DNA of 64,000 bases from Deinococcus sp. KNUC1210 (lineage in GTDB: Bacteria > Deinococcota > Deinococci > Deinococcales > Deinococcaceae), in assembly GCF_022344005.1 (NCBI RefSeq), contig NZ_CP092190.1:124001-188000 (forward strand), written 5' to 3'. The notes under the pieces were generated by a model. The model ran no database searches. It was not told where the DNA came from and saw only the letters and a list, made by a program, of their open reading frames with translations. Made by a program: the position numbers and the translations under genes. Every line of letters begins with the position of its first letter. Position 1 is the stretch's first letter. Below, piece by piece: positions 30,827 through 40,175 of this stretch.

Positions 30827-31855
30827 ATGAGCGCCCGCCCTCCTCACACCCTCTCGGTTGCCCCGATGATGGACTGGACAGACCGCCACTGCCGGATGTT
30901 TCACCGCTCTCTGTCGCGCCGCACGCTGCTGTATACCGAGATGGTGACGACCGGAGCGCTGCTGCACGGCGACGTGGCACGGCACCTCGACTTTCATGCG
31001 GGCGAACACCCCGTCGCGCTGCAACTCGGCGGCTCGGACCCGGCGGCACTGGCGGCGTCGGCGCGGCTGGGCGAGCAGTGGGGCTACGACGAGATCAACC
31101 TGAATGTGGGCTGCCCCAGCGACCGCGTGCAGAACGGGTCGTTCGGAGCGTGCCTGATGGCGACGCCGGACGTGGTGGCCGAAGGCGTGGCGGCGATGCG
31201 CGGGGTGGTCGGTCTGCCCGTCACGGTCAAGCACCGCATCGGCATCGACGACCTCGACAGTTACGAGCATCTGCACCACTTCCTCAGTACCGTGTCGGCG
31301 GCGGGCTGCACCACCTTTATCGTGCATGCCCGCAAAGCCATCCTGAAAGGGCTGTCGCCCAAGCAGAACCGCGAGATTCCGCCGCTGCGCTACGACGTGG
31401 TAGAGCATGTCAAACAGGATTTTCCGCAGCTGACCGTGGTGCTGAACGGCGGCGTGAAATCGCTGGAAGCCGCCCAGCAGCACCTGAACTTCGCCGATGG
31501 TGTGATGATCGGGCGCGAGGCGTACCAGAATCCCTACCTGCTGGCCCGCGCCGATTCGGTCCTCTTTGAAGACGGCAGCACGCCGCCCACCCGCCGCGAG
31601 GTTCTCGAACGCTATTTCCCGTATGTCGAGGAAATGCTGGCGCAGGACGTGTACCTCAGCCGCCTGACCCGGCACACGCTGGGCCTGTTCGCGGGACAGC
31701 CGGGGGCGCGGCACTGGAAGCGCACCATCAGCGAGCGGGCGCACCTGCCGGGGGCGGGGATGGAGGTGCTGCGCGACGCGTTGGCGGGCGTGCCTGATAG
31801 TGTGCTGGATAGGCGTGCCGAACCGGCGGAAGCTGTCGAACTGGCGACCTCATAG
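30827..31855 (+). CDS. dusA: tRNA-dihydrouridine(20/20a) synthase DusA
   Basis: A 342-residue flavoprotein that reduces uridine 20/20a in the tRNA D-loop. VAPMMDWTDRHCRMFHR, YTEMVTTGALLHGD, LQLGGSDPAALA and INLNVGCPSDRVQNGSFGACLM carry the FMN site and the catalytic Cys region, followed by VKHRIGIDDLDSYEHL. The Cys in GCPS matches the general acid of the family. The start is leaderless. Confidence 0.96.
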   Translation: MSARPPHTLSVAPMMDWTDRHCRMFHRSLSRRTLLYTEMVTTGALLHGDVARHLDFHAGEHPVALQLGGSDPAALAASARLGEQWGYDEINLNVGCPSDRVQNGSFGACLMATPDVVAEGVAAMRGVVGLPVTVKHRIGIDDLDSYEHLHHFLSTVSAAGCTTFIVHARKAILKGLSPKQNREIPPLRYDVVEHVKQDFPQLTVVLNGGVKSLEAAQQHLNFADGVMIGREAYQNPYLLARADSVLFEDGSTPPTRREVLERYFPYVEEMLAQDVYLSRLTRHTLGLFAGQPGARHWKRTISERAHLPGAGMEVLRDALAGVPDSVLDRRAEPAEAVELATS

Positions 31856-31943
31856 CCAGCCGGAGGGAATCCAGACGACGGGGCCTCGTTCAGACTTCAT
31901 GCTGGAAAAGATGCCCTGCGTGCGTTGAGGTCTGGAAGGCTCG

Positions 31944-32657
31944 TTATCCCGACACCCACTCCCCGGCCCACCACGCTGCATGCGGCATGCCACTGCTCAG
32001 AATGCCCGCCTGCACCGCCTGTACGTCGTAGGGCACGCGCCGGAACTGCACGCCTTCCCCGTCCAGCAGCAGGTAATCGGCGCGGCTGACGTTGACGTAC
32101 TGATCGCCGCGCTTCTCGTAGGCCAGCCCCACCGAACCGGGGTTCAGGAGCCGCCAGCCATCAAGCGTGCGGAGCAGCGGCGTGTGCGTGTGCCCCCCGA
32201 CCCACACGGTCTGTTGCCCATAGGTAGCGCGGAGTTGTTCCAGCTGCTCGGCAGGCGTGTCGGCTCCGATCACCTCGCGGCAGTCAGCGGGTGAACCGTG
32301 AAAGGCCAGCAGACCGGGAAGCGAGACAGTGGCGCGGTACGTCTGCACCACCTCCAGATCGGCGGCACTCAGCCGGGTGCGGCCCCACTCGTCCAGCTCG
32401 TAGAGTTCCTGCTCGTTCGGAAAGCCACGGGGCGTGAAGGGCCGGGGCCTGAGCAGGTCTTCGTCGGCGTTTCCCATGACCACCGGGCACCCCAGACTCG
32501 CCAGCAGCTGAATGCATTCGCCGGGCCACGCGCCATCTGCGGTCACGTCGCCCAGACAGAGCAGCGCGTCGGGCGACTGGTGCCGGATGTCCTTCAGCAG
32601 CGCTTCGAAGGCGGGCAGGTTTCCGTGAATGTCTCCGAAGACGGCGAGGCGCGTCAT
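31944..32657 (-). CDS. Calcineurin-like metallophosphoesterase (copy 1)
   Basis: A 237-residue YfcE/MJ0936-type phosphoesterase: LAVFGDIHGNLPAFEALL, LCLGDVTADG, VVMGNADEDL, LLAFHGSPAD and WVGGHTHTPL give the full set of metal ligands. Substrate unknown; relatives hydrolyse phosphodiesters or protein phosphates. Its ATG overlaps the stop of the paralogue at 32654 (ATGA). It is the third gene of a coupled set with an ABC ATPase. Confidence 0.88.
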   Translation of the reverse strand: MTRLAVFGDIHGNLPAFEALLKDIRHQSPDALLCLGDVTADGAWPGECIQLLASLGCPVVMGNADEDLLRPRPFTPRGFPNEQELYELDEWGRTRLSAADLEVVQTYRATVSLPGLLAFHGSPADCREVIGADTPAEQLEQLRATYGQQTVWVGGHTHTPLLRTLDGWRLLNPGSVGLAYEKRGDQYVNVSRADYLLLDGEGVQFRRVPYDVQAVQAGILSSGMPHAAWWAGEWVSG

Positions 32658-33373
32658 GGTTCGCGGCCCGCCTCCAGCCAGGGAAGTTCCTGCTGTGCCA
32701 GAGACGCGGGCGCGTGCTGCCGTACCCAGTCGGTCGCCGCCGCCACGTCGTAGGCCACCCGCCGGAATTCCACGTCCCAGCGCCCAGCCCGCCGGGTCAG
32801 CAGCACCCAGCGGGCCAGCGGCAGACCGTCTTTCTGGCGCGACACCGGGCCAGCATTGACCACCGTCGTTCCGCCGACCACGCTGAGCATCTCGCGGTGC
32901 GTGTGGCCCACGATGCACACCTGCCCCCTGAAGCCGTCCAGCCGTTCCCGAAGTTCCGGAAAGGTCGCGGGCCGCAGCTGCTCGCCGCTTCCGGTGGCGC
33001 TCAGCATCAGCGCCTGCCAGGGGTCGTTGGGGGTGCCGTGTGCCAGCCGCACTTCGCCGCCTGCCACATCCAGAAAGGTGGGTAGGGCGGCCAGCTGCTC
33101 CGGCACCTGAGACGAAAGCTGAGACAGCAGCCACTGGCGCATCGGCTCCTTACCGGCCCGCTGCCCGCTCACGCGCTCGTCGGTGTTGCCGCGCACGCTG
33201 GGCGGCGCGAACTGCGCCTGTAGTTCCCAGGCTCGCCCCGGATCGGCCCCGCCCCATACGGTGTCGCCCAGGTTGTACACGGCGTCGGGTGCCTCGGCGC
33301 GGAGATCGTCCAGCACGGCACCGAGCGCGAAGGCGTTGCCGTGAACGTCCGAGAGGACAGCGAGGCGCGTCAT
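32654..33373 (-). CDS. Calcineurin-like metallophosphoesterase (copy 2)
   Basis: A 239-residue paralogue of the neighbouring phosphoesterase: [55 protein letters not shown] and [10 protein letters not shown]. It overlaps the ABC ATPase gene by one or two bases (TAATGA) and the next gene by four, so the three are likely translated together. Substrate unknown. Confidence 0.88.
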   Translation of the reverse strand: MTRLAVLSDVHGNAFALGAVLDDLRAEAPDAVYNLGDTVWGGADPGRAWELQAQFAPPSVRGNTDERVSGQRAGKEPMRQWLLSQLSSQVPEQLAALPTFLDVAGGEVRLAHGTPNDPWQALMLSATGSGEQLRPATFPELRERLDGFRGQVCIVGHTHREMLSVVGGTTVVNAGPVSRQKDGLPLARWVLLTRRAGRWDVEFRRVAYDVAAATDWVRQHAPASLAQQELPWLEAGREP

Positions 33374-34944
33374 TATTCGATGGCGACGGGGCGGTTACTG
33401 TCCGGCGCGGCGGGAACGGCGGGGCCGCTGCCGGTCATCATCAGGCCCAGCTGCGTCTCGGTGGCGTCCTTCGCCAGCACCTCGCCCGCGATCTTGCCCT
33501 CGTACATCACCAGGATACGGTCGGCCAGATTCATCACTTCGCCCAGGTCGGCCGAGATGAGCAGCACCGCCAGACCCTGATCCCGCGCCTTCACGATCTG
33601 CCCGTGAATGAATTCGATGGCCCCGATATCCACGCCGCGCGTCGGCTGGCTCGCCACCAGAATCTTCGGGTCTTTCCGCATTTCCCGCGCCACGATGATC
33701 TTCTGGGCATTGCCGCCCGAATAGCGCCCGGCGGCCAGGGTGCTGCTGCGCGGGCGCACGTCGAATGTTTCCGACAGTTCGCGGGCGTTGGCCTCGATCT
33801 TCTCCAGATCCAGAAAGCCGAGCGCTCCGGCAAAGGGGGCGCGGTCCTGCTCGCCCAGAATGAAGTTCTCGGCGGTGGTCATGTCGAGGACCAGTCCGCG
33901 CTCGTTGCGGTCTTCAGGAACGTGGCTCACACCCGCCAGCCCCACCGCCTTGCTGCCCTGCGCCTGCCGACCCAGATACGTGATCCTGCCGCTGTACGGG
34001 TGCAGCCCGGTAATGGCCTCGACCAGTTCGCTCTGACCGTTGCCCTCGACCCCGGCGATGCCCACGATCTCGCCTGCCCGCACCTGAAAGCTCACGTGAT
34101 CGACGGCAGGCTTGTCGTGCGACCCGGCCACCACCACGTCCTGCACGTCCAGCGCCACGTCCTGCGGGTGCGCCTCGCCCTTCTGCACGCGCAACACCAC
34201 CTCGCGGCCCACCATCATGCGGGCCAGCGTCTCGGTGGTCGCGCCCTGGGTGGGAATGGTGCCGATCATCTTGCCGTCCCGGATGACCGAAATCTCGTCG
34301 CTGATGTGCAGCACCTCGTGCAGCTTGTGGGAAATGAAGATCACGCTGTTACCGCTCTTGGCGTAGTTGTTCTTCAGGAAGTCGAACAGTTCGTCGGTTT
34401 CACTCGGGGTCAGCACCGCTGTCGGCTCGTCCAGAATCAGGATGCGTGCGCCCCGGTACAGTGTTTTCAGGATTTCGACCTTCTGTTGCAGACCCAGCGG
34501 CAGATCCTGAATCTTCGCGTCGGGGTTCAGATCGAAGCCGAACTGCTGGATCAGCTGCGCGACCCGCTTTCTGGCCCCGGCATAGTCGATGCTGGTGCCA
34601 CTGGTCGGCTCGCTGCCCAGAATCACGTTCTCGGTCACGGTCAGCGGCTCGACCAGCATGAAGTGCTGATGCACCATGCCGATGCCCAGCGCGATGGCGT
34701 CTTTGGGGTCGTGCAGCAGCGCGGGCTGACCGTCGACCAGAATGTCGCCGCTGGTCGGCGGCTGCATGCCGTACAGAATCTTCATCAGCGTGCTCTTGCC
34801 CGCGCCGTTCTCGCCGCACAGCGCATGCACGCTGCCCCATTTCACGGTCATAGAAATGTTGTCGTTTGCCAGCACCAGTGGAAACCGCTTGGTAATGCCG
34901 CGCAGCTCAATCGCGTTCGGCGAGCGGTGGGGAACAGTGGTCAT
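33373..34944 (-). CDS. ABC transporter ATP-binding protein of the nucleoside/simple-sugar (BMP) type
   Basis: A 523-residue protein with two fused ABC domains. The first has Walker [14 protein letters not shown], signature [14 protein letters not shown] and Walker [14 protein letters not shown]. The second has a degenerate Walker A ([10 protein letters not shown], Lys replaced by Gln) and [15 protein letters not shown]. This asymmetry is usual in RbsA/NupO-type importers. Permease and binding protein genes are not adjacent. The gene heads a unit with two phosphoesterases. Confidence 0.92.
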   Translation of the reverse strand: MTTVPHRSPNAIELRGITKRFPLVLANDNISMTVKWGSVHALCGENGAGKSTLMKILYGMQPPTSGDILVDGQPALLHDPKDAIALGIGMVHQHFMLVEPLTVTENVILGSEPTSGTSIDYAGARKRVAQLIQQFGFDLNPDAKIQDLPLGLQQKVEILKTLYRGARILILDEPTAVLTPSETDELFDFLKNNYAKSGNSVIFISHKLHEVLHISDEISVIRDGKMIGTIPTQGATTETLARMMVGREVVLRVQKGEAHPQDVALDVQDVVVAGSHDKPAVDHVSFQVRAGEIVGIAGVEGNGQSELVEAITGLHPYSGRITYLGRQAQGSKAVGLAGVSHVPEDRNERGLVLDMTTAENFILGEQDRAPFAGALGFLDLEKIEANARELSETFDVRPRSSTLAAGRYSGGNAQKIIVAREMRKDPKILVASQPTRGVDIGAIEFIHGQIVKARDQGLAVLLISADLGEVMNLADRILVMYEGKIAGEVLAKDATETQLGLMMTGSGPAVPAAPDSNRPVAIE

Positions 34945-35001
34945 GCCGATATGGTAACGCCGCCAAGCGTCGCCCGATGGACGAGACTGGCAGGCATCTC
35001 A

Positions 35002-35007
35002 TATGCT
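35002..35007 (+). promoter_or_regulatory. TATGCT -10 box of the PAP2 gene
   Basis: TATGCT ends nine bases before ATG 35017. It supports this start within a much longer open frame that extends back to 33040. Confidence 0.4.
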
Positions 35008-35016
35008 GAGACGCAG

Positions 35017-35883
35017 ATGAACGATCTAGTCAGGACGCTGCATCAGGCCCTCGATCACCCCGAACAGCTGTGGCTGGCGCTGACCATGCTCGGGCGAGAT
35101 GAAGTCTTTATCGTCGTCCTGGCGCTGTATTCCTGGCTGGTCAACCCGGAAGGCATGCGGCGGCTGGGCGTGGCCTTCTCGCTCAGCTATCTCACCAATT
35201 CGGCGCTGAAGTACGGGTTGAACCTGCCCCGCCCCTTCGCGCACGATCCGGCGCTGGCCTCGGCTGCCGCAAAGGCCACCGCTGGCGGCCCCGGCCTGCC
35301 CAGCGGTCACGCGCAGCTCAGCGCCTCGCTGTGGTTCGGCATGGCGTGGCAGCTGACAGAAACGGGGCGCGGCAGGCGCTGGGTCTGGGTGCTGGCTGCC
35401 GTGCTGGTGCTGCTCATCAGCCTGTCGCGGCTGGTGCTGGGCGTGCATTACCCCTCCGATGTGCTGATCGGCCTGTTGATCGGTCTGCTGTTCGCGTGGC
35501 TGGCAGCGTCTCGGCTTGCCCTGCTGCGCTGGAACATCTGGCTACCGCTGTTGCTGCTGGCGGGGTCGGCGTTTCTGCCGTCCAGCGCCCCGCGAGAGTT
35601 CGCGGTGGGCCTGGGGCTGCTGTCCGGCTTCTGGCTGCTGCGCTCCGAGTTTGCTCCGCCGACGACCTGGGCCGGGCGCGTGGGCGTGGCGGTGATCGGA
35701 CTGGTGCTGGTGTTCGCGGTGTATTTCGGGCTGGCGGCGGTGCTGCCACAGGCCATCCGTGAATCGGGTCTGGGCCGCGCTCTGCGCTACGCCCTGCTGG
35801 TCCTGATGGCAGGTGAAGGCGTGCCCCGACTGCTGAAAGTCTGGCTGCCCGTCAGCCGCGACGTGACCTTGCTGGTGAAATGA
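35017..35883 (+). CDS. PAP2-family membrane phosphatase
   Basis: A 288-residue membrane protein with about seven hydrophobic helices and the full lipid-phosphatase signature: KYGLNLPRPF, PSGHAQLSASLWFG and SRLVLGVHYPSDVLIG. The His and Arg of these motifs form the phosphate pocket. Relatives dephosphorylate undecaprenyl pyrophosphate or phosphatidate. The open frame extends nearly 2 kb upstream antisense to the ABC gene; that part is not coding. Confidence 0.93.
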   Translation: MNDLVRTLHQALDHPEQLWLALTMLGRDEVFIVVLALYSWLVNPEGMRRLGVAFSLSYLTNSALKYGLNLPRPFAHDPALASAAAKATAGGPGLPSGHAQLSASLWFGMAWQLTETGRGRRWVWVLAAVLVLLISLSRLVLGVHYPSDVLIGLLIGLLFAWLAASRLALLRWNIWLPLLLLAGSAFLPSSAPREFAVGLGLLSGFWLLRSEFAPPTTWAGRVGVAVIGLVLVFAVYFGLAAVLPQAIRESGLGRALRYALLVLMAGEGVPRLLKVWLPVSRDVTLLVK

Positions 35884-35951
35884 AGGCGAGAGAGGAAAGG
35901 CGGGGTGCTGAAGGTAACGACGAAACGGCGGACCTGATACGCTGAAATGCC

Positions 35952-36527
35952 ATGCAGTTCACCGTCCTTTCGACCAGCCTGAGTCCGAACAGTCGCAGCC
36001 GCAGACTCGCGTTCCTGAGCGCGGGGGTGCTGGAAGCTCAGGGCCACAGCGTCAGCGTTCTCGATCTGCGGGCCCTGCCGCTTCCAGCCTTCGACGACGA
36101 CCAGTCGTATCGGCATCCGAACGTCGAACCGTACCGCGAGGCCATTGCGAACGCCGACGGTGTGCTGCTGGCGCTGCCTGTCTACAACTGGGCAACCGGC
36201 AGCGGCGCGAAAAACCTGATCGAACTCACCGGCTCGCACAGTCCGGAACGCGGCCTGTCTGCCGTGTGGTTTGACAGGGTCGTGACGTTTCTGGTCGCGG
36301 GTGGCCTGCCGCACAGCTATACGGCGCATCACCCGCTGGCCCTGGGCCTGATGACCGATTTCAAGTGCATCGTGAATCCGTACCACGTGTATGCCACGGG
36401 CGACGACTGGGACGGCGACGACCTGCGCCCGGTCTGCTCGCTGCGCCTGCGCCGAAGCTTGAGCGTGGCAACCGAGCTTTCAGAGCGGCTCAGGGAGCGG
36501 ACGTACCGTTCCACCTGGGAACTCTGA
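35952..36527 (+). CDS. NADPH-dependent FMN reductase-like flavodoxin-fold protein
   Basis: A 191-residue flavodoxin-like protein: FTVLSTSLSPNSRSRRLA forms the FMN phosphate loop, with VLDLRALPLPAFDD, ADGVLLALPVYNWATGSGAKNLIEL and FLVAGGLPHSY following. Such enzymes reduce FMN, quinones or chromate. It stands alone between PAP2 and the convergent lrgB. Physiological substrate unknown. Confidence 0.87.
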   Translation: MQFTVLSTSLSPNSRSRRLAFLSAGVLEAQGHSVSVLDLRALPLPAFDDDQSYRHPNVEPYREAIANADGVLLALPVYNWATGSGAKNLIELTGSHSPERGLSAVWFDRVVTFLVAGGLPHSYTAHHPLALGLMTDFKCIVNPYHVYATGDDWDGDDLRPVCSLRLRRSLSVATELSERLRERTYRSTWEL

Positions 36528-36545
36528 AAACTCCAGCCATCCGGT

Positions 36546-37199
36546 TTACAGCCACGCGCTGACCAGCGTGACCACCAGTGCGCCCAGGCACATGCCCACG
36601 CTCGCTGCCGCGCCGCTCAGGTCGCCTTCCTGCCGGGCGCGGGCCGTACCGATGCCGTGTGCGACGGCTCCCAGAGCCAGCCCGCGTGCCGTGCGCGAAC
36701 GCACCCCCAGCCGCACCAGCAGGCCCGGCAGCAGCACCGCCCCGATCAACCCGACGATGATGACGAACGCCGCTGCCAGCGACGGAGCGCCGCCCAGCCG
36801 CGCCGAAATCGCGTAGGCCACCGGACTCGTCACCGAATCGGTACTCAGCGCCAGCCGCACGGGTCTGGGAGCGGCCAGCAGCAGACCGCCGAGCGTATTC
36901 AGGCCCACCGAAACCAGCGTGCCGGAGACGCCGCCCAGCAGCACCGCTTTCCAGGCCCGCCGTATCAGCAGGCGCTGACGGTACAGCGGCACGGCCAGGG
37001 CGACCACCGCAGGTGTCAGCAGCGTGCTGACGGGGCGGGTTTCGGCGCTGTAGACCGCATATGTCGTGTGCGTCAGCAGCAGCAGCGGCACCAGCAGCAG
37101 GCAGGCGATCAGCGTCGGATTGGCGAGGGGCGTGCGGCTGCGGCTCTGGATCAGCAGTCCCAGTGCAAAGGCCAGCAGCGTCAGGGCGAGCCAGGTCAT
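36546..37199 (-). CDS. lrgB: LrgB/CidB-family membrane protein
   Basis: A 217-residue membrane protein with the LrgB core: TPAVVALAVPLYRQRLLIRRAWKAVLLGGVSGTLVSVG, LSTDSVTSPVAYAISARLGGAPSLAAAFVIIVGLIGA and ARGLALGAVAHGIGTARARQEG. The family acts in export of murein-degrading activity or of small organic acids. No ribosome binding site precedes ATG 37199. A 15-codon ORF (37196-37243) starts at the lrgA stop and ends as ATGA on this ATG; one missing C at the C4 before the ATG would make it the true N-terminus. Confidence 0.85.
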   Translation of the reverse strand: MTWLALTLLAFALGLLIQSRSRTPLANPTLIACLLLVPLLLLTHTTYAVYSAETRPVSTLLTPAVVALAVPLYRQRLLIRRAWKAVLLGGVSGTLVSVGLNTLGGLLLAAPRPVRLALSTDSVTSPVAYAISARLGGAPSLAAAFVIIVGLIGAVLLPGLLVRLGVRSRTARGLALGAVAHGIGTARARQEGDLSGAAASVGMCLGALVVTLVSAWL

Positions 37200-37239
37200 G
37201 GGGCCGCGCCGGGGGAGAGGTGAGATGCGGTGCGCCGCT

Positions 37240-37623
37240 TCATGGTGCGTCTTCCAGTTCCAGTTCAGCCAGTTCTGCACCGCCCAGTCTGCTCGCCAGC
37301 AGGCCCGCCACCGCGCCGCCGATCAGCACGCCCGCCGCCATGACCAGCAGCCAGCCCGGCCACTGTTTCCAGGCGTCCAGATAGTCCAGCACGCCGACCG
37401 CCGCCGGAACGAACAGCAGGCTCAGCAGCCCCAGCAGGCCATCGGCGGCCAGATCGACCCATTCCAGCCGCACCACCTTCAGGCTCAGAGCCAGCAGCAG
37501 CAGCAGCAACCCCGCCACCGAACCCGGAAACGGCAGCTGCATGGCGGTCATCAGGCCCTGGCCCAGCGCGGCGAATCCGCATAGCAGGCCCAGGCCCAGA
37601 ATCACGCGCAGGGAAGGGGTCAC
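37240..37623 (-). CDS. lrgA: LrgA/CidA-family membrane protein
   Basis: A 127-residue protein with four hydrophobic helices and the LrgA pattern: LGLLCGFAALGQGLMTAMQLPFPGSVAGLLLLLLALSLKVV, then GLLGLLSLLFVPAAVGVLDYLDAWKQWPGWLLVMAAGVLIGGAVAG. It is a holin-like partner of LrgB. The GTG overlaps the mtnN stop by four bases (GTGA), so it is co-translated with mtnN. Confidence 0.88.
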   Translation of the reverse strand: MTPSLRVILGLGLLCGFAALGQGLMTAMQLPFPGSVAGLLLLLLALSLKVVRLEWVDLAADGLLGLLSLLFVPAAVGVLDYLDAWKQWPGWLLVMAAGVLIGGAVAGLLASRLGGAELAELELEDAP

Positions 37624-38342
37624 GCCGGAGAGGAAGCCTCTGGAGTCGTTGCCGCCGGTGTCAGTCGCCTCAGCATGCCGCGCACCACCGTCTTGGCGTG
37701 GCGGGCCACCAGGGGCATGAATTCGCGGTAATCCACATTCGCGCCTCCGTCGGCGGTATCCGACACCGAGCGGATGACCACGAAGGGAACGCCGTGCTTG
37801 CTGCACACCTGCGCCACCGCTGCACCTTCCATCTCGGCGCAGGCGGCTCCGAAGTGCTGCCACAGCCACGCGACCTTCTCTGCCGAGGCCACGAATACGT
37901 CGCCGCTGACCACCCGGCCCCCGGTCACGTTCACGCCTTCCACCTCGTGCGCGGCCTCCAGCGCCAGGGCGCTCAGGGTTTCATCGGCCACCCAGCTGAG
38001 GGTTTCGCCCGGCACCTCGCCCAGCTTGTAGCCGAGGGCGGTCACGTCCACGTCGTGCTGCACGCAGTCGCTCGATACCACGATGTCGCCCACCTTCAGC
38101 TCGGGGTGGACGCCGCCCGCCACCCCGGTAAAGATGACGCGCCCGGCTCCGGCGGCCAGCAGGTGTGTGGTGGTCATGGCGGCATTCACCTTGCCGATGC
38201 CGCCCACGGTAATCAGCACGTCCTGCCCGTCCAGCGTGCCCCGGTGCAGCGCTCCGCCTGCCCAGGGGAGGTTCTGCGCGTCCTGAAGGTCTGCCAGCAG
38301 CAATTCGACTTCTTCCTGCATGGCTCCGATAATTCCGATCAT
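37620..38342 (-). CDS. mtnN: 5'-methylthioadenosine/S-adenosylhomocysteine nucleosidase
   Basis: A 240-residue MtnN/Pfs: IGIIGAMQEEVELLL, GGIGKVNAAMTTTHLL, FTGVAGGVHPELKVGDIVVSSDCVQHDVDVT, CAEMEGAAVAQVC and IRSVSDTADG. The Glu of EMEG and Asp of SDTAD are the catalytic residues. It recycles methylthioadenosine and S-adenosylhomocysteine. It is the first gene of a coupled mtnN-lrgA-lrgB set. Confidence 0.96.
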   Translation of the reverse strand: MIGIIGAMQEEVELLLADLQDAQNLPWAGGALHRGTLDGQDVLITVGGIGKVNAAMTTTHLLAAGAGRVIFTGVAGGVHPELKVGDIVVSSDCVQHDVDVTALGYKLGEVPGETLSWVADETLSALALEAAHEVEGVNVTGGRVVSGDVFVASAEKVAWLWQHFGAACAEMEGAAVAQVCSKHGVPFVVIRSVSDTADGGANVDYREFMPLVARHAKTVVRGMLRRLTPAATTPEASSPA

Positions 38343-38392
38343 GCGATGAGTGTAGCGGGATTAAACGGGTCTGGCGGGGGGGCGATTCCTGC

Positions 38393-38398
38393 TACAGT
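38393..38398 (+). promoter_or_regulatory. TACAGT -10 box of a leaderless lipoprotein gene
   Basis: TACAGT ends seven bases before ATG 38406 and decides the start within a longer open frame. Confidence 0.5.
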
Positions 38399-38405
38399 TG
38401 TCGGA

Positions 38406-38918
38406 ATGAAAAAATTGCTCGTGGCACCCCTTCTCCTCGTCGCCTGCGCCCCTGCCCTGAGTAACGCCCCCAAACCCGCGCCCGGACAGGTAATCGTGCG
38501 GGCCGTCTCGACTCTGCCTTCCAGCGCGGGCCTGCCTCCCCAGAGTCCCGAACACGAAGCGGGCATTGTGGGGTTTGCCAGTCTCTCTGCACTGCTGCTC
38601 GTGCAGTCCAGGTACGATACGGGCCTGCCGAGTACCTACGACGCCTTCTCTTTCCCCGACGGATCGAAGAGCATGACACCGCTGAGCGGCAAAGGCGACC
38701 CGGTGGCGGTGGCAATCGAGTGGCAGGCTCGGCAGAAAGACGGAACGAACGTCGTCAATGTGCACTGGGAAAGTCGGCCTCTGGGTGGCCTGTTCCTTGG
38801 TATCACCGTCAAAGCCAGCAGCACAGATGCGGCCGTGAATACCCGTGCCATCGAAGATAAGCTCCTCAACCGTTTTTATGCCTTCGACGGCATCACCTTC
38901 GTTGCCAGCGGGCGCTGA
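38406..38918 (+). CDS. Small lipoprotein of unknown function
   Basis: A 170-residue lipoprotein: MKKLLVAPLLLVAC with lipobox LVAC and the acylated Cys at 14. The mature part is mixed alpha/beta (GQVIVRAVSTLPSSAG, NVVNVHWESRPLGGLFLGITVKASST, KLLNRFYAFDGITFVA). No family recognised. It diverges from mtnN and precedes patB, which has its own promoter. Confidence 0.8.
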   Translation: MKKLLVAPLLLVACAPALSNAPKPAPGQVIVRAVSTLPSSAGLPPQSPEHEAGIVGFASLSALLLVQSRYDTGLPSTYDAFSFPDGSKSMTPLSGKGDPVAVAIEWQARQKDGTNVVNVHWESRPLGGLFLGITVKASSTDAAVNTRAIEDKLLNRFYAFDGITFVASGR

Positions 38919-38940
38919 TTTCCCCCGTCGCCCTATCCGC

Positions 38941-38946
38941 TATGCT
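38941..38946 (+). promoter_or_regulatory. TATGCT -10 box of leaderless patB
   Basis: TATGCT ends seven bases before ATG 38954. The upstream in-frame ATG at 38942 lies inside the box, so 38954 is preferred. Confidence 0.5.
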
Positions 38947-38953
38947 GCCTTCC

Positions 38954-40117
38954 ATGACCAGTTTTGACCTGCTGCTGCCCGAAGTCACCCTCCGTCATCC
39001 AGACAGCGCCAAGTGGAAACTGTACCCGGACGACGTGCTGCCGCTGTGGGTGGCCGACATGGATTTCTCGGTCGCCCCGGCGATCCTGGCCGCGCTCCAG
39101 GAACGCCTGACGCGGGGGCTGGGCTACGCCCCCTTCGAGGTCGAGGCCACGTCGCTGGCTCCGCTGCTGCGTAAAAAGCTGGCGACACAGGGACTGGCAG
39201 ACATTCCCACAGGCGGCCTCCGCACGCTGCCGGGCGTGGTGCCGGGGTTGTACGCTGCGGTGGCCGGGCTGTCGTCTCCCGGCGACGAAATTTTGACCAT
39301 GACGCCGATCTATCCGCCGTTCCTGGGGTCGATCCGCGATCAGGGGCGCACGCTCCGGGCAGTGCCGCTGCTGCAACAGCAGGACGGCTGGCAGATCGAC
39401 TGGGACGCACTGGAAGCCGCCGTTTCGCCCGCGACCAGGCTGCTGATGCTGTGCCACCCGCACAACCCCACCGGCCGCGTCTGGACGACAGACGAACTGA
39501 AGCGCCTGGGCGACTTCGTATTGCGCCACCGCCTGTGGGTGGTCAGCGACGAGCTGCACGCTGATCTGAGTTTCGGCGGGCCGCATGTCGCCTTTGCCAG
39601 TGTGCATCCCGAGCTGCTCGAGCGCACCGTCACCCTGACGGGCCCCTGCAAGACATACAACACGGCGGGCCTGGGTATCGGGGCCATGATCAGCCACAAC
39701 GTCGCTCTGCTCGACCGCATCACGGCGCTCACCAGGGGCGTGCAGGGCCACCCGTCGGCTCTGAGTATCACCATGTGGAGAGCGGCGCTGGAAGGCGGGG
39801 CCGAGTGGCTGGCAGCGGTGATAGAGCAGCTGCGGAGCAACCGCGACCACCTGAGCGCCCGGCTGCGTCAGGAGTTGCCCACGGTGCGTTACAGCCCGCC
39901 CGAGGCCACGTATCTGGCGCTGCTCGATTTTCGTCAGCACCCCCGCAGCGCCGATATCCAGCAGTTTCTGCTGACCGAGGCGAAGGTGGGTCTGAACGAC
40001 GGTCCCCCCTTTGGCGAAGGGTACCAGGGCTTCGTGCGCCTGAATTTCGCCACCAGCCCGGACATTCTAGACGAGGCAATCGACCGGATCGTGCGGGCAG
40101 TCACGCAGCACAGCTAA
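38954..40117 (+). CDS. patB: PatB/MalY-type PLP enzyme (cystathionine beta-lyase-like)
   Basis: A 387-residue fold-type I PLP enzyme of the MalY/PatB branch: LPLWVADMDFSVAPAILAAL near the start, MTPIYPPFLGSI, LCHPHNPTGRVW, VVSDELHADLSF and the PLP lysine in TGPCKTYNTAGLGIG. PatB/MalY enzymes cleave cystathionine to homocysteine. The hairpin downstream is shared with hisG. Confidence 0.9.
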   Translation: MTSFDLLLPEVTLRHPDSAKWKLYPDDVLPLWVADMDFSVAPAILAALQERLTRGLGYAPFEVEATSLAPLLRKKLATQGLADIPTGGLRTLPGVVPGLYAAVAGLSSPGDEILTMTPIYPPFLGSIRDQGRTLRAVPLLQQQDGWQIDWDALEAAVSPATRLLMLCHPHNPTGRVWTTDELKRLGDFVLRHRLWVVSDELHADLSFGGPHVAFASVHPELLERTVTLTGPCKTYNTAGLGIGAMISHNVALLDRITALTRGVQGHPSALSITMWRAALEGGAEWLAAVIEQLRSNRDHLSARLRQELPTVRYSPPEATYLALLDFRQHPRSADIQQFLLTEAKVGLNDGPPFGEGYQGFVRLNFATSPDILDEAIDRIVRAVTQHS

Positions 40118-40132
40118 AGAGCTGACGGGGAA

Positions 40133-40170
40133 GGGTGGGAACGGCGGCAGGGTCTGAGCCGTTCCCACCC
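40133..40170. terminator. Bidirectional hairpin terminator between patB and hisG
   Basis: GGGTGGGAACGGC (40133-40145) pairs perfectly over 13 bp with GCCGTTCCCACCC (40158-40170). A T-rich tail (TCCGTTTATT) follows on the plus strand. It lies between two convergent stops. Confidence 0.78.
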
Positions 40171-40175
40171 TCCGT

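Noticed and set aside
33040..35016. Upstream two-thirds of a 947-codon plus-strand ORF ending in the PAP2 gene
   Set aside because: It is antisense to the ABC ATPase and a phosphoesterase; its protein is His/Arg/Gln-rich shadow sequence. PAP2 starts at 35017 with a -10 box.
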